Below are positions 1 to 20,900 of a stretch of DNA of 64,000 nt, one piece after another. The notes under the pieces were generated by a model. It searched no databases and had not been told where the DNA came from. It worked only from the letters and a program-made list of their open reading frames with translations. The position numbers were made by a program, and so were the translations under genes. This DNA comes from Sacculina carcini (lineage: Eukaryota > Arthropoda > Thecostraca > Sacculinidae): contig OU696589.1 in NCBI GenBank assembly GCA_916048095.2, positions 6,506,683 to 6,570,682 of the forward strand, given 5' to 3'. Position 1 is the stretch's first letter; each line of letters begins with the position of its first letter.

Positions 1-7381
<7,381 letters not shown>

Positions 7382-7726
7382 TTTAACTACCACAAATCTC
7401 TCTTATACACAATATCAGAAAGCGACCCAAGGATCAACAGGACTTTAGCTGACACACAGCTGGGAGGAGCCTGAGGTTTACTCGGCCAATTTCACGGAAA
7501 CGATCGCCCAACATCACACAAATTCGCCGCATTAATCTAAACGCAAATAAAATACACATTTCAGATTTTTATGGAAAATATATCGTGTGATTCATCTCTG
7601 ATGAAGTGAAAATTATTTTTTTAATGTGTCTTTGCCCTCTAAAGCAATTGATGTGATACGAAATAGAAGTGTCTCAAACCTGTAAGCAGTGCTCATGGTT
7701 AAAGTGTTTCAAGTCAGTATGTGGTC
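7382..7726. promoter_or_regulatory. Short divergent interval between GDI and POP5, likely bidirectional promoter
   Basis: Only 345 bp separate the start codon of GDI (minus strand, 7381) from that of POP5 (plus strand, 7727). No TATA box is obvious. The interval must hold both 5' UTRs and promoters unless upstream non-coding exons exist. Inference from gene arrangement only. Confidence 0.45.
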
Positions 7727-10275
7727 ATGGTTAGGATAAAAAACAGGTATGGTTGTTGTCTAAGAGGGTTTCTTCTCTGATTTGAAGTCATTTTTTGTTA
7801 GTACAAGATTTTCAGGCATAAAATCGGGTTCAGGGCTTGCTACTTTGAGGCACGATGCGCATATAACATCCTGTTTGCTCTCAGCTACCGGTTAATATAA
7901 ATTTTTGTTTCACTCTGTATTTCATTGGGATTCTTACGTCCTCACCGGCTGTTCTTTGCTTGCTGGTTTGGTACTTGTTTGCGGCGCCGGCGGCACAAAT
8001 GTCTACTTGTAAGGGCTTGCCGGTCCGTATGCACGCACTGTGTATGTTTGTTTGTGTGTGTGTGTGTGTTTCCTTGTTCCCCACTGCTGAGTTACCCCAG
8101 ACTCTGTATTCTTGGTGAGCTGCCTCACTTTTCGCTTGGTTGGGTCATGTTTGACTTCACTGTTAGCTTATGTGCAGGCTACATCACATTACACATCTTT
8201 TCCATCTCATTAGAGATAAATCACACGATCTATTTTCCATGTGTGTGTGTGTGTGTGTGTGTGTGAAGTGATTAGAAGTATTCGTCATTGATTCGCTGAT
8301 GCGAGTACACGCTCTTGTGTTATTTTACTTGCCTGATTTTGAATTTACGAGCCAGTTGTTTGGTCAGCCACACTCGACGCTTGTATACACACACACACAC
8401 ACATGCACATTTTCGCAGATATTTTGTCGTGGAGCTGGTGACGCAGGATACAAGTCGGAGTTTTTCCAGCCTGCACATCAGGCATGACGAGCTAAACGCT
8501 GCTATTCGACGCTCTCTCCTCGAAATACACGGAGAATTCGGCTGGGCGCTGGCTTCTCTTGGACTTCAAGGTAATTGTCGGGGGGGGGGGGTAAACCATT
8601 CAAACAGTAAAAGTGTATAGTATTGGACGTGCTGGGGCACTGCATCCTCACGAACGCCCTCCAGAAAACAACGCCCTATTATTAAAATCAATTAACAAGA
8701 TCAAACGGGAAAACAGGGCGTGAACGGTATAAATTACATGCAACTGCAATATCCATACATTACAGCGAGAGAGAAGATATGCAGCGATACAGAAGAGAGA
8801 ATATACAGATACAGATACAACAGATACAGATACAACAGATACAGATACAACAGATACAGATACAACAGATACAGATACAACAGATACAGATACAACAGAT
8901 ACAGATACAACAGATACAGATACAACAGATACAGATACAACAGATACAGATACAACAGATACAGATACAATAGATACAGATACAACAGATACAGATACAA
9001 CAGATACAGATACAGCAGATACAGATACAACAGATACAGATACAACAGATACAGATACTGATACAACAGATACAGATACAACAGATACAGATACTGATAC
9101 AACAGATACAGATACTGATACAACAGATACAGCTACAACAGATACAGATACTGATACAGCAGATACAGATACTGATACAACAGATACAGATACTGATACA
9201 ACAGATACAGATACAAATACAACAGATACATATACAACAGATACAGATACAACAGATACATATACAACAGATACATATACAACAGATACAGCGAGAGTGA
9301 AGAGAGCAATAACATTAGAAAATATAAATTGCAATTTGGAAATGAACTGAGCTGAATTAGCTGCAACATTGCACCGTTGACTATATTGCAGTGAGTTATT
9401 GCAACGCCATCACTCGGGTGGCTATCGTGCGGTGTTTGCGCGTGCACCAGTCCCTGCTGGCCACTGCCCTCGCCTGCGTCACAATTGTCTCGCAGCGTGA
9501 CGTCACACTGCGCACCATCTACAAAGGCGCCACGCTCATGCACTGCTACAAATTCCTCAAGGTGTGTGCTAGTGTGTGTGTATGTGTGTGTGTGTGTGTA
9601 CTATTGTGTGTGCTATTTTGTGTGTGTGTACTATTCTGTGCTATTGTGTGTGCCAGTGTGTATGTGTGTACTATTGTGTGTGGATGTGTGCCAGTGTGTG
9701 TGTGTACTATTGTGTGCCAGTGTGTGTGTGTGCTAATGTGTGCTATTGTGGGTGTGTTAATGTGTAATAGTAATAGTAATGTATTGCCACAACAAGCACA
9801 AGAAAAGCAATATTAATAAAGAACAGTAGCATAGCCGTCTGTCAAGCCAATTATTGGCTTCTCAACAGACAAAGAAAAAACGCTATGCAAAAAAACTTCA
9901 GACTAATTAAACTTGAGGACTTATAATATAAACAAATACAACATGACAACAATACAACAACAAGACAAACAACCATTAACAACAACAATTAGAGACGTAG
10001 TCACAAATTGCAGGGCATGTGTGTGTGTGTGTGTGTGAGCCTTGATTTGTGTGTGTGTGTATGTGTGTATTAATGTGTGTTGATATGTGAGCGTACAGAG
10101 ACACCAGGAGAAATGCCTGGAGCGTTTGTGGCAGCGTTGTGATTCAACTAGTGAGCGACAGAATCTGCGCAGCCAGATTATGTCTTTCACGGTGATCAAC
10201 TGCCAACAAGCACGAGACATTCACGCCGCCAGTGTTTGTGACGTCACTGGCCAATGTGTGACGTCACACTCATGA
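7727..10275 (+). CDS. POP5: Ribonuclease P/MRP subunit POP5
   Basis: Protein subunit of RNase P and RNase MRP, which process precursor tRNA and rRNA in the nucleus and nucleolus. Exons: 7727-7746, 8419-8570, 9392-9561, 10099-10275; phases agree and the product is 172 aa (human about 163). Exon 1 is only 20 nt and encodes MVRIKN plus two bases of the next Arg, with donor AG|GTATGG. It was found by looking for the family start MVRFKxRY; joined to exon 2 it gives MVRIKNRYFVVELV. Exon 2 holds LLEIHGEFGWALASLGLQ, exon 3 holds TRVAIVRCLRVHQSLLAT and the RxVTLRTIYKGATLMHCYKF block, and exon 4 holds the helical LERLWQRCDSTSERQNL. The last 20 or so residues, encoded around two TGACGTCA palindromes, look lineage-specific. 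Confidence 0.93.
8799..9297. repeat. 15-bp minisatellite in POP5 intron 2
   Basis: About 33 copies of CAGATACAGATACAA and its variants (the variant GATACTGATACAA appears in the second half). The unit is a multiple of three and free of stops, so all frames stay open on both strands; these frames are artefacts. Confidence 0.93.
9562..9765 (+). repeat. TG-rich repeat following the POP5 exon 3 donor
   Basis: GTGTGTGCTAGTGTGTG-type irregular repeat whose first bases are the exon 3 donor. A second TG block (10017-10090) leads into the exon 4 acceptor. Confidence 0.85.
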
Positions 10276-10696
10276 CCTCATTTAGCAGAGTATTCACGCT
10301 CATAATAATGCACTCGATCGAGCTGAAGGACGAAGGACATTTTTGCGGAGACAACATGGTTGTGTTTGTAAAAAATAACGTGTATTATTTTGTTGGGGTC
10401 CTCCTTGATCATTCAGTCATCACAGTCACGTAATACATTTTCGTTTTTTCGTTTATTTTCGAACACATCATCGGTGAACACCTGGTAACAAGCTAAAAAC
10501 AAACAACAATTGAAAGCCACCAAGGTTTATTCAGGCTGGAAATTTCTTGACCATACGTAACCGCAACTGTACGAATTGGTCATCATGGAATATAATTTTC
10601 TATGACCAAGCAAACACTGTCTGCTACTGTGGCGCCCCCTGTCGGCCGACCAGGCAAGCTGGTTGTGGTGCTTTGATGACGTCATCGCTGACGTCA
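10239..10696. promoter_or_regulatory. Cluster of four palindromic CRE-like sites
   Basis: TGACGTCA occurs at 10239-10246, 10259-10266, 10677-10684 and 10689-10696. The first pair lies inside the last codons of POP5, the second pair in the convergent POP5/SLC6 interval. TGACGTCA is the CREB/ATF consensus. Function is inferred only. Confidence 0.5.
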
Positions 10697-11087
10697 CCCA
10701 CAGTAGGCTCGTAACAGCTGGGCTCAGCGTCAGAGCTCTGCAGAGGCTTCAATGATTGACGAATATTCTACACACACACAGACACACACACACACATACA
10801 TAGATGGACTAGATGTTTGAAGAGGCATATTAGTTTGCCCATACAGATGCGTTACGTATGCGAGGATATTACCGGAGCTATAATGCACACAGGAAAGTAT
10901 ATAGAGATGAAGATTGTATAGTGTGAAGATATGAAATCTCAACGAAGTCCAGTTAATTTTTTCTCTAGTTATCCTTATCATTTATGCCTTATATTTTATG
11001 TGTGTGTGTGTGTGTTATATAGTGAAACATCACATTAAATACTGCATCTTAAAATTTACCGTATATATTATGATAGAGCGTGTTAAT
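10276..11087. other. Convergent interval between POP5 and the SLC6 gene
   Basis: Holds both 3' UTRs by position. Apart from the CRE-like pair and short TG/CA runs (10771-10799, 11000-11015) nothing was recognised. No clear AATAAA was found for either gene. Confidence 0.5.
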
Positions 11088-14000
11088 TTATTGACAGACT
11101 TCTAGTAGATTGTCGCTGATGTTGCTGTTATACACGGTAGTGATGGCCAGTACTGGTATAGGCGATAGCACCGCGAGTACCAACAGCCAACCGAGTACTG
11201 CACTCCAGTACGGGAATCGATACTCGCCCAGCTGAAGGTCGAAATTGTCACAAATGCCGTATATGCCAAACCCCAGCGATAACTGAAAAATATTATCAAA
11301 TTATCAATAAATATCATTATTATCAATTTATCCAGTAAAAAAGCTTGGTTTTTCATGCAAAAATTCACCTAGTAATCGAGTAATGACAGTTGTTAATACA
11401 GTTATGTGTGTATATATAGATATAACAACCTTATAACAATGTATTGACTGCGTGGTGTAGTGGTAGCACACCCGCCTCACAAGCGGGAGGTCCGTGGTTC
11501 AAAACCCGGCGGAGGAGAATTTCATTGGGTGAATTCTATAATCCAACAGCCCCTGTCCACCCAGCAGTAAATGATGGTACCAGATATCAGTCATGTGTTG
11601 TCAAGCATTCTGGGGAGGTGGCCCTCTCTAATGCGTATTCCGTCCTTGTGGCGCCATAGCGTGGAGAGGGTTGGTTCTGCGGTGGCAGTGAGCTACACGG
11701 GCACGCCTGTGTGTTCATAAGCTTCGGCTTCTTTCCGTGTAGCAGCTGCCGCTTATGCATTTCACCTTAATCTTAATGCTACCAAATGATTTCCCAGAGT
11801 AATTTTACACACAAAAATTTTTAAACGTCTAAAAGTGATTATTAAATGAAAAAATGTATATAAAAAATATTTCTTAAAAACAGTTTTGAGTGTGTGTAAA
11901 ATTACTTCAGAAAAACATTTCGTAGCATTGTTATAAAAGAATGATATATGTATGTAATCGTGTGTATATAACAATTTTGCTGTAGTTAAACCCACAGTTA
12001 TTACTGCTGGAGTTATGGCACGCCAACAGAGACGCACACACTGCGACAATGTGGCGCCCGTGATACGATGATGGCGCATGTTGAGTGCGTCGACGCCGTA
12101 TACGCCGCACGCCACCACTAATTGGCACAGCGCCACCAGTGTCGCCGCCACGCCAACCATGTACGCGTCGCTCAACAATAAAATATACAGACCCGCCTGG
12201 TGCCCAAGCACACACACGGATAACATAAATACAGTTTAGTTGTCAATTAATACATGTTTGCAGAATTTATCTAGAATTTATCTATGATGATAGGCTAAAA
12301 AACTAGATATATATGATAATAAATACACCAGAAAAATAGAACATTTACAATAATTAAACAATTTTCTCCCCCTAAATCTTCGCCAAAAAAACGTAAAACC
12401 AAATACATCTATATTATAGTACGTGTGTGTTTGTGTCTGTGTGTGTCCGTGTGTGTAGAAGTTATGAGACGGACATGGACACACACAGACAGAAGAGAAC
12501 ACAACAGGTAATCCAAGTCACCTGAGACACAAACGGAAGCGCCAGTACAAACAGAAGCGAACACAGCGCCAAAACCCGCCAAGACCGACTGACACTATGA
12601 AACCACCACCGTCGCCGACTGTTTGAAATCTCGTGCCTAATGTACTGTGTCGCCGACAATATCACTTCCATTGTCACCCGCTGTACACACACACGTTAAA
12701 AATTAAACGCCTCAAGTGACAGCTGCTACACGGGAAGAAGCCGAAGCTTATGAACACACACAGGTGTGTCCCGTGCAGCTCGCTGCCACCGCAGAACCGA
12801 CCCTCTCCACGCTATGGTGCCACAAGGACGGAAGATGCATTAGAGAGGGCCACCTCCCCAGAATACATGGCACAACACATGACTGATATCTGGTACCATC
12901 ATTAACTGCTGGGTGGACAGGGACTGTTGGATGATAGAATTTGCCCAAGAAATTCTTATCCGCCGGGTTTTGAACCACGGACCTCCCGCTTGTAAGGCAG
13001 CTGTGCTACCACTACACCACGGAGACCAATAAACATACAGTACATACAGATAGGCGCGCCCCTTACAATTTAATAGAATACTGGAAGCTGTTCAAGGCTG
13101 TGTGTTGGTGAATTTACCAGACGGGCGCTCTTCATGGTAACCATGGCAACCAGACGCGTAGTTCTCACTCTAGACCAGTGGTTCTTAACCTGTGGGGAAT
13201 GGAGTTGCCAAGTGGGAAGCCAAAAGTCGGACAGAACAGGACAATTATGTGTGTGTTCTTATCCAATCAAATTCGTTTATTTATTTTCTAATGACCTCTA
13301 ATGACATTTACTTTGATGTGACAACTGAATTTATTGAATTTATCAGCGCTGTGTAGTGTGGAAAATAAAGATGAGATGGCTCGTATTAAGAAGTGGGGAA
13401 TCAGTGAGAAAAAAGGTTCAGAAAAACTGATCTAGAAGAAGACGGATAAGATACGAGATAGATCACAATACACACACAAAGACAGAGAGAGTACATGAGT
13501 GACGCACTTGACTTTCGAGAAAGATGATGAGCATTAGCAGAAACAATATGGCCGCCCACACTTGAGGCAATGGCATATTGGATACAGCCGCCGGCACCAT
13601 AATGAACATCACTGCGATATCTGTCACCAGCCAAATAACTGAACTTGAATGCATGCCGCAATGCATGAGTAATTACTAAATTAACCAAATAATATTCATA
13701 AGTTCAACATATTAATTTAACGAAAACACGTGACAATGCTTCAATGGATCTTACATTAATATAATTGATAAATTTAGTGAAAACACGTGACAATAATTCA
13801 ATGGATCTTACATTGTCATTTTTCTGGATAAATTTAATGGAAACACGTGACTATACTACAATGGATCTTCCGTTATTAATTTAGTTTATTAATGTTGACG
13901 AAAATGTGGCGCACCTGAGACGGCGACGGTCTCAATGTTGGATACGTGTAGTTGGCGCGCCATACTGCCTAGTGTTGCCAGATAGACGAGTGTTACCAAC

Positions 14001-16639
14001 ACGCTGGCCAGCACAGTGAGGCCGGCCACCGTGACAGAGTCAATTAGCATGGAGCCGCAGTCGGGTCGGTGTTGACTGGACGCCAACATCACCACACCCA
14101 ACACCACTCCGGTACAACACGCGCTGTGAGATACGGCACTCAACCACAACTACACACACACACACACAAGCCGTATCACAGACATGAAGACAGAGCAGTT
14201 GAAGAATAGCTTATTTCCCGTGAAAACCAACTAACGAAGCGCAGAACAACATGTACAACAGAAGCAAACGGAAAATGTGGAATTCTTGTGGTGGTGGCTA
14301 GTGGAGCCAGACAGACACACACACATATTTTTTGTGTACTGAAAAGCCTGTATAAGGAGTGCAATAAATGTCATTTACTTTACTTTACTTTACTTTACAC
14401 ACATACACACACACACACACACATTAAGCATAGTATATTCTGCACAGGGCCGCACATTTGGAATTAGCTTCCTCACAAAATTAAAGCCAACTTACATAAT
14501 GGTACAATAAATATATATTCAAAATGAAATTTAAAAAATACATGTTTGATGTCCAATTCACTTGCTAACAATTACTTCCAGATGATCTACTTGTCTCATT
14601 AATTATTTTCTTATTTATATCTGCGCATTGTCCTATTGTTATCGTAAATTAACACATGTGTGTGTGTGTGTTGTATTACCACGTGCTTTATTATAAAAAG
14701 TTTGTCCGAAGAGAAGCTTAGGCTTGTCGGATTTTTTTCCACGTTTGTTTTTACATGTTAATGTGTTCATATTGTATGCTAGTGTGGAAATATATTTACA
14801 ATTTGATTTACAATTTACACACGCGCGTGAGCACAACACCCTGACACAATGTGGGACCTGTGGGTTGGCAAGTTGAAGCCAGCGAGGTTGCAGAATTAAG
14901 CGCAGACCCTCGGAAGCGCCCGGCACCGCCGCTTGGCCACATAATATCATCGACAACACCACATATGGCGCCGCCAACTTGACATACACAAACTGCAACA
15001 CACACAGACATACACACACATTGACGTTCACTTGTCCAACGTTGAAGGGAATGTTCCGAATATTATTTTCAGGACTTTTCAGGGTCATACCTTGAGTGGA
15101 AATCAACTGGAACAATATGAGATATAAAATAAAAATAATCAAATGAAAATAAATTGACAGAAGCAAACCCCATCAAAATCTATCTTTTTTAAATACTTGA
15201 ATATCAAGTTTTTTGAAATCCTTGATTATCAAGACTTTTTAAAATCCTTGATTATCAAGACTTTTTGAAATCCTTGAATATCAAGACTTTTTGAAATCCT
15301 TGATTATCAAGACTTTTTGAAATCCTTGATTACACAGTTATTTTTTGGCGTTTCAATGTGCGGAGGTGAGTTCAATGGATATAAAACAGACAACGTTGGC
15401 AGCCTCAACATTTAGCCAATCTGGCAAAACTGCTGATGACGTCATATAGCGATAAATTAATCCGCAATTGTGCCACCGTTAATCGCATTTGCAATCGAAA
15501 AGGCAATCTTACGACGAGAATTTCTCAACCGCAATGAAAATAATTACATTCGCAGAAAAACGTACAGTTGTAATTTGAATACGACAAAAAAAATCTGTGA
15601 AAATCACGGAGATGAAAGTCACAAACACATGAAAATGAAATTACACCAATGTACCAGCAAAGGACGCAATTTCACAATTTCAATTTCCCTAATTATTTCA
15701 CTATTTTTCCCTGCATCCCTCAGCAAGCTGTAGTGGCGTATTTGCTCAATAGATGTGATTTTTATGTTGCACTGGGGTTACTCTGGATTTTGGTGGTAAA
15801 TTTTTTTATTGTTATTATTATTTAGTATGTTATACTCTTATGAAACAACTTATGAAACAAATGTTACATATGTGTAACATGGCTTCTAGAGATACTAGAT
15901 GGTTAACCCTCTAGAAACCATGTAAAATACATCAAACTCATGAATTGTGATCGAACAGAAAAACAGAGTACAAAATCGACATCACATTTTTTATTGTATT
16001 ATATTTACTTTTGGTTGTTGTTATTCATAGAATTATATTTATATTTATCTGTTGATTATATTATATTGTTATTTTTACACTTATTATTAGTTTTTATTAT
16101 TAGTGTAGTATAGTTATTATTATTAGTGTTTATTAGTTGTCATTTATTAAATCACCTATTTATTTATTGTTGTTGTCTATTGAGGAGTGTGAACGGAGAG
16201 TGGCATTATACAGTGTTATCGGATGAATTGTTTATTGTTATTTATTTCTTATTTTGTTTTCAAACTGTCTTTCTCTCTGGCATTCTTTCATTTTTGAACT
16301 CTCTTTCCCTCTTAATCTTTTAGTTAGCTTCCAGTACACATGGGGGGCCACCGCACAGAGTGGTAATAGTGCACTTGTACTCTTCCCCCATGCTACTGGA
16401 CTTGCCTGTAATAATTAATAATAATAATAATAACCGAGTGGATTGACCTTATCCTAAACCCCCGGGGGAAAGTTACAACTGGGAGAATGTATCGGCGCCT
16501 ACTTTTCCCGAGTATGTGGCCGGTTTGCGCAATATACAGCCAGTGAGCAGACAGACTACACACAAACACAACACCAACTGCCAACTGAACGAGGTCACGT
16601 GATCTATGCCTGCAGACAGCCTCAACACACGATCACTGT

Positions 16640-16676
<37 letters not shown>

Positions 16677-17893
16677 TGATGGTGTTTGTAGTGCGTTAAA
16701 TGTCTGTTTTGGTTAGATTGTTCTATAGAAGCATCAAGCACAAACTTGAAGAAAATTTAAAGAATATGCAATGTTTGCCGGGAAAAAAACTTTAGCTGTT
16801 GCAAACAAAATCAAACAAAAACAACAACAGCAAAGTGAAAATTTGAGAAATAATACAAATCAGTTGGTACACTTGAAACTCAGCAATCAAAACCGAGCCA
16901 AAACAGCAAGCAATAAAAAACATGTGTGTATGTTTATGAGTGTGTGTGTGTGTGTCAGTATGTGTGTGTGTCAGTGTGTGTTTATGAATGCATGCTGCTA
17001 ACTCGCCACCTTCATCCTGTTCAGCAATGTTGCAATAAAAATCAATGTTCCAATACAAATAAATGTTGCAATAATGACACTGACTGGAAATACTCGAGCG
17101 ACGGATGTGTGGCGTTAAGTGGCGCAGTGAGGTTGGCACGTGGCGCCGAATGCACGTGACACGTGGGCCGGCTCCACGTGGTCTCACAATGAGACCACGG
17201 CAAGCGGCCACTGAATGCGCCCAGCAGGTAGAACAGCGTGTAACTTAGCAGTGTCGCCTGGTGTAGTGATAATACTGCAGCAACTAGCACACTGCATCCA
17301 CCCACCCCTATCATATACACACACACAAACATATATATATACACACACCACAGATACACGAACACACAACAGATAGACACACACACACCACAGATACACA
17401 CACACACACCACAGATACACACACACACAACAGATACATACACACACACACACCACAGATACACACACACACACACCACAGACACACACACACATCACAG
17501 ATACACACACGCACACAACATATACATATACACACACACCACAGATACACACATACACCACAGATACACACACACACACACCACAGATACACACACACAC
17601 CACAGATACACACACACACAACAGATACATACACACACATACACCACAGATACACACACACACACACCACAGATACACACACACACCACAGATACACACA
17701 CACACACACACCACAGATACACACACACACCACAGATACACACACACACGCACCACAGATACACACACACACCACAGATACACACACGCACCACAGATAC
17801 ACACACACACCACATATACACTACACACACACACAAAATATATACAGATATACACACAAACGGATCATGCATATACACATCAATATACTTACT

Positions 17894-17943
<50 letters not shown>

Positions 17944-20900
17944 GAGAAAGACACAAAAAGAGAGAATGGGAGAAATAGAGAGAAAGAGCGACATACCCTT
18001 GAGCAGAGGGCAGAGATGGGAGAATGCGTCGACCACTGTTCTTCTGGTTGACTGACCAATGACACAGTGAAGCAGTAGGAGAGGAACACCACACAACAGC
18101 ATGGCCAAACAGAACGCCACACAGAACGCAGCTGCGACGAAAATGCCGCATAATCGCCAAACAAACAAACAAAAACAGGAATTTATTCCCCTTCTATTTT
18201 ATTTTATGTATCCTTTTCCATATTAATTTATACTAGGAATATATTTCCCTCGTCGTCCCGGTGAATCCATAAGACAAGCAAAATAGTGAATTCAACAGCG
18301 TATCTTTCTAGCCAAGCCCAGACGGCTGACAGATGTGTGATTGCTACAATAATACGTTACAATGTGAGACATAACAAAAACAAAACACTGAATTACTCCT
18401 CTCTTTTTCACTCCTTTCCTGCGAAACATATAGAATCTTTTCAATCCGTCATCAACCAATCTTGTCGTTTTGTCTTCAAATGACCCTCACGTCACCCTAC
18501 CTCTACTTTCCTGAAATCACTCGGCTGGCTACAGATCAAATTAATTTTTCACCACAAAATTTGCTGTTTGGCGTACAAAGCTCTTCATTCTGCCCATCCT
18601 CCTCCTTATCTCAAGACACTTTTCTCTGTCACTGCACATAATTATAACACTCGTAAATCCAATTCTCTTCTAGAAATTCGTGCCGTCTCCGAATCTTACT
18701 GGTCGTCAAAATCGTTTCAATTTCATGCTCCTCGTCTCTTCAACCAGCTTGCTTCTCATATTGCGACTGCTAACTCTTACAGCTCATTCACCTGCTAATA
18801 ATTAAGCTGCGTGAACCTCTGCTTCGTTGTTACCGTGAAACATAACCATGTGTGCATGTTGTTTCAATATTATGTTATTAATTCTATACCTAGATTGTCA
18901 TTGTCTTTATATATTCGCCTGTACTTCGTTTTAAGGTGGCCGTTTAAATACAAATACAAATACAAATTAGATTAATTTCAAACAATTTCAACGTAAAAAT
19001 AATTCAATTGTCGGCAGAATTGAGAAAAAAGTTAGTTTTTTAATTACATAATTTAACCATCATCGTTAAGAGGCTGTTCTGATTCGGTTTCACATTGTTT
19101 CTTTTCCACTGTGTGTTTTTCTTATGGAATATTATTGCATTTCTCTCTCTCTGTTTGTGTTTGTTGATGATCATGGAAATAACAGTAATGAAATTGTATA
19201 GCGTTCACATGTTCTTCACATTTTGCCTTGTTGACATATTTTTGTTTAAAAACATTAATTATTAAAATTACCACTATATTAATTATTTATCATGGTATTT
19301 GTTATTATTTGACAATACCGGCGCCGAATTTGTGACACAAATAGGGAAAGCGCCACAGTGTAGTCAAGCCCAGCGAAAAACTGAGACAAACAACGACAAA
19401 ACGTCGTCTGCTGCGTCGAATTTGTCGCACATCGTCAGCAATAGGCGAACAAACAGAATTTGACTCATCCGAACTGCTCACACTCGAACACGCACTACGC
19501 ACACACACACACACACATACACATACACAACATGCATACACACACATCAAAATTTGACAAACCACAAGCATAGACCACAAAACCAAGCGTCTACGCAAAA
19601 ACACGTGTGTATGTATGTGTGTGTGCATGTGTGTATTGAATGGTATGTTTGTGAGTCAAATATACAGCACAATCGCCTAAAAATATTTACATTTGATGAG
19701 TCATTTTCGATGCAACAAACCTTGCAACACGCCTACGCGTTAGTGACGAAAACAAAAACAAAAAAAACAGCCCGTTTGAATATTCCACATATTTTTGTCG
19801 CTGTTTTTTGTTTCTGTTTGAAAATATTCGTTTTCCCGTTCAATTTTCAGTACAGACAGACATTTACATTCATACTGCGTCGAATTTGCATCAAATGTGG
19901 CAGCCGTGTGCGTCATACATGGCGTGACATATATGAAGTGAGCTGTACAAAATGACGCACACTGACAAGTATTCGACAGTAAATAAACAGGGCTCTCAAA
20001 TTTCTCGGTTGTTCAATTTGCTGAGTGAAAACTTACAATAAGCTCCTAAGCTACTTACAACAAAGTCAAACAGGTTCCAAAGCTAGCTATTATCATCGTT
20101 GTTAACAAACCACAGTTCCGACACGCACCGTGACCTTGATATATCAACGTGCAATCTCTTGTTGCTAGAAATCTCACCGGAAAATTGGTCGAAGAGTAAC
20201 GCTTAGCGCTACACTTCGACCCGACACAGCAAATCTAGCCTATAAAATTGCAGATACGACGAGAATTGTGAAAGTTTCCAGTTATTAAGCTTTCCTCAAA
20301 GTTCGCCTATGATATACGAGCACGACACTTGACACTGGTTGAACCAGTTCGAAGCCCGCATTTCCAGACACGCATTGTCTGCATGCACGGCAAGGGCGCC
20401 GCAAGAATCACAGCCAGAATGACGCAAAAATAGCACAGACGACATAATTCATCAGCCAAGCAATTAATTTGTTCAACATTGATTGAATATTGCTGAAATG
20501 GCTTTACGAAACATTACAAACCGGAACCTGTTTGAACAAGACAATCATACCTTGAATACTTGCGGACAACATGCATATTCGGTTCTTCCCATTGCAGAAT
20601 GCGTCGAATTACCAAACGTTGTCCATTCGAGTGTCCGTAGGTGATTGTCGCACTCGAATTGCGGCCTAACAGTCCACAGAAAGCCGCTTGCTTGTTGTAC
20701 AACTGCGACGGACAAATGGTATGTGCGTTAGCGGCTGAAACGGCACTAACACTAGCCCGTTCTCCAGCACTATCGCTGTTTCGTGCCACAACAGTTTGAG
20801 TGGACGTTTCGAGCGTGGTTTCAGGCGGCTCGGTTTGTCGTGGCTGAGTCGCATCAACAGCTGCTGAATCATGATTTGATTGAGCATCAGTTTGGTCGCA

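Noticed and set aside
8648-9334. Val-Ser-Val and Tyr-Arg repeat proteins up to 228 codons
   Set aside because: Products of the 15-bp minisatellite, open in all frames; no start or composition of a real gene.
11445-11520. tRNA-Val genes (seven tRNA-like heads)
   Set aside because: Each is fused to the same 250-bp body and tail, and acceptor stems do not pair well, so they are SINE heads and not tRNA genes.
16126-16323. 65-codon hydrophobic frame
   Set aside because: Lies in the AT-rich UTR of a LINE tail and antisense in an SLC6 intron; hydrophobicity follows from T-rich DNA.
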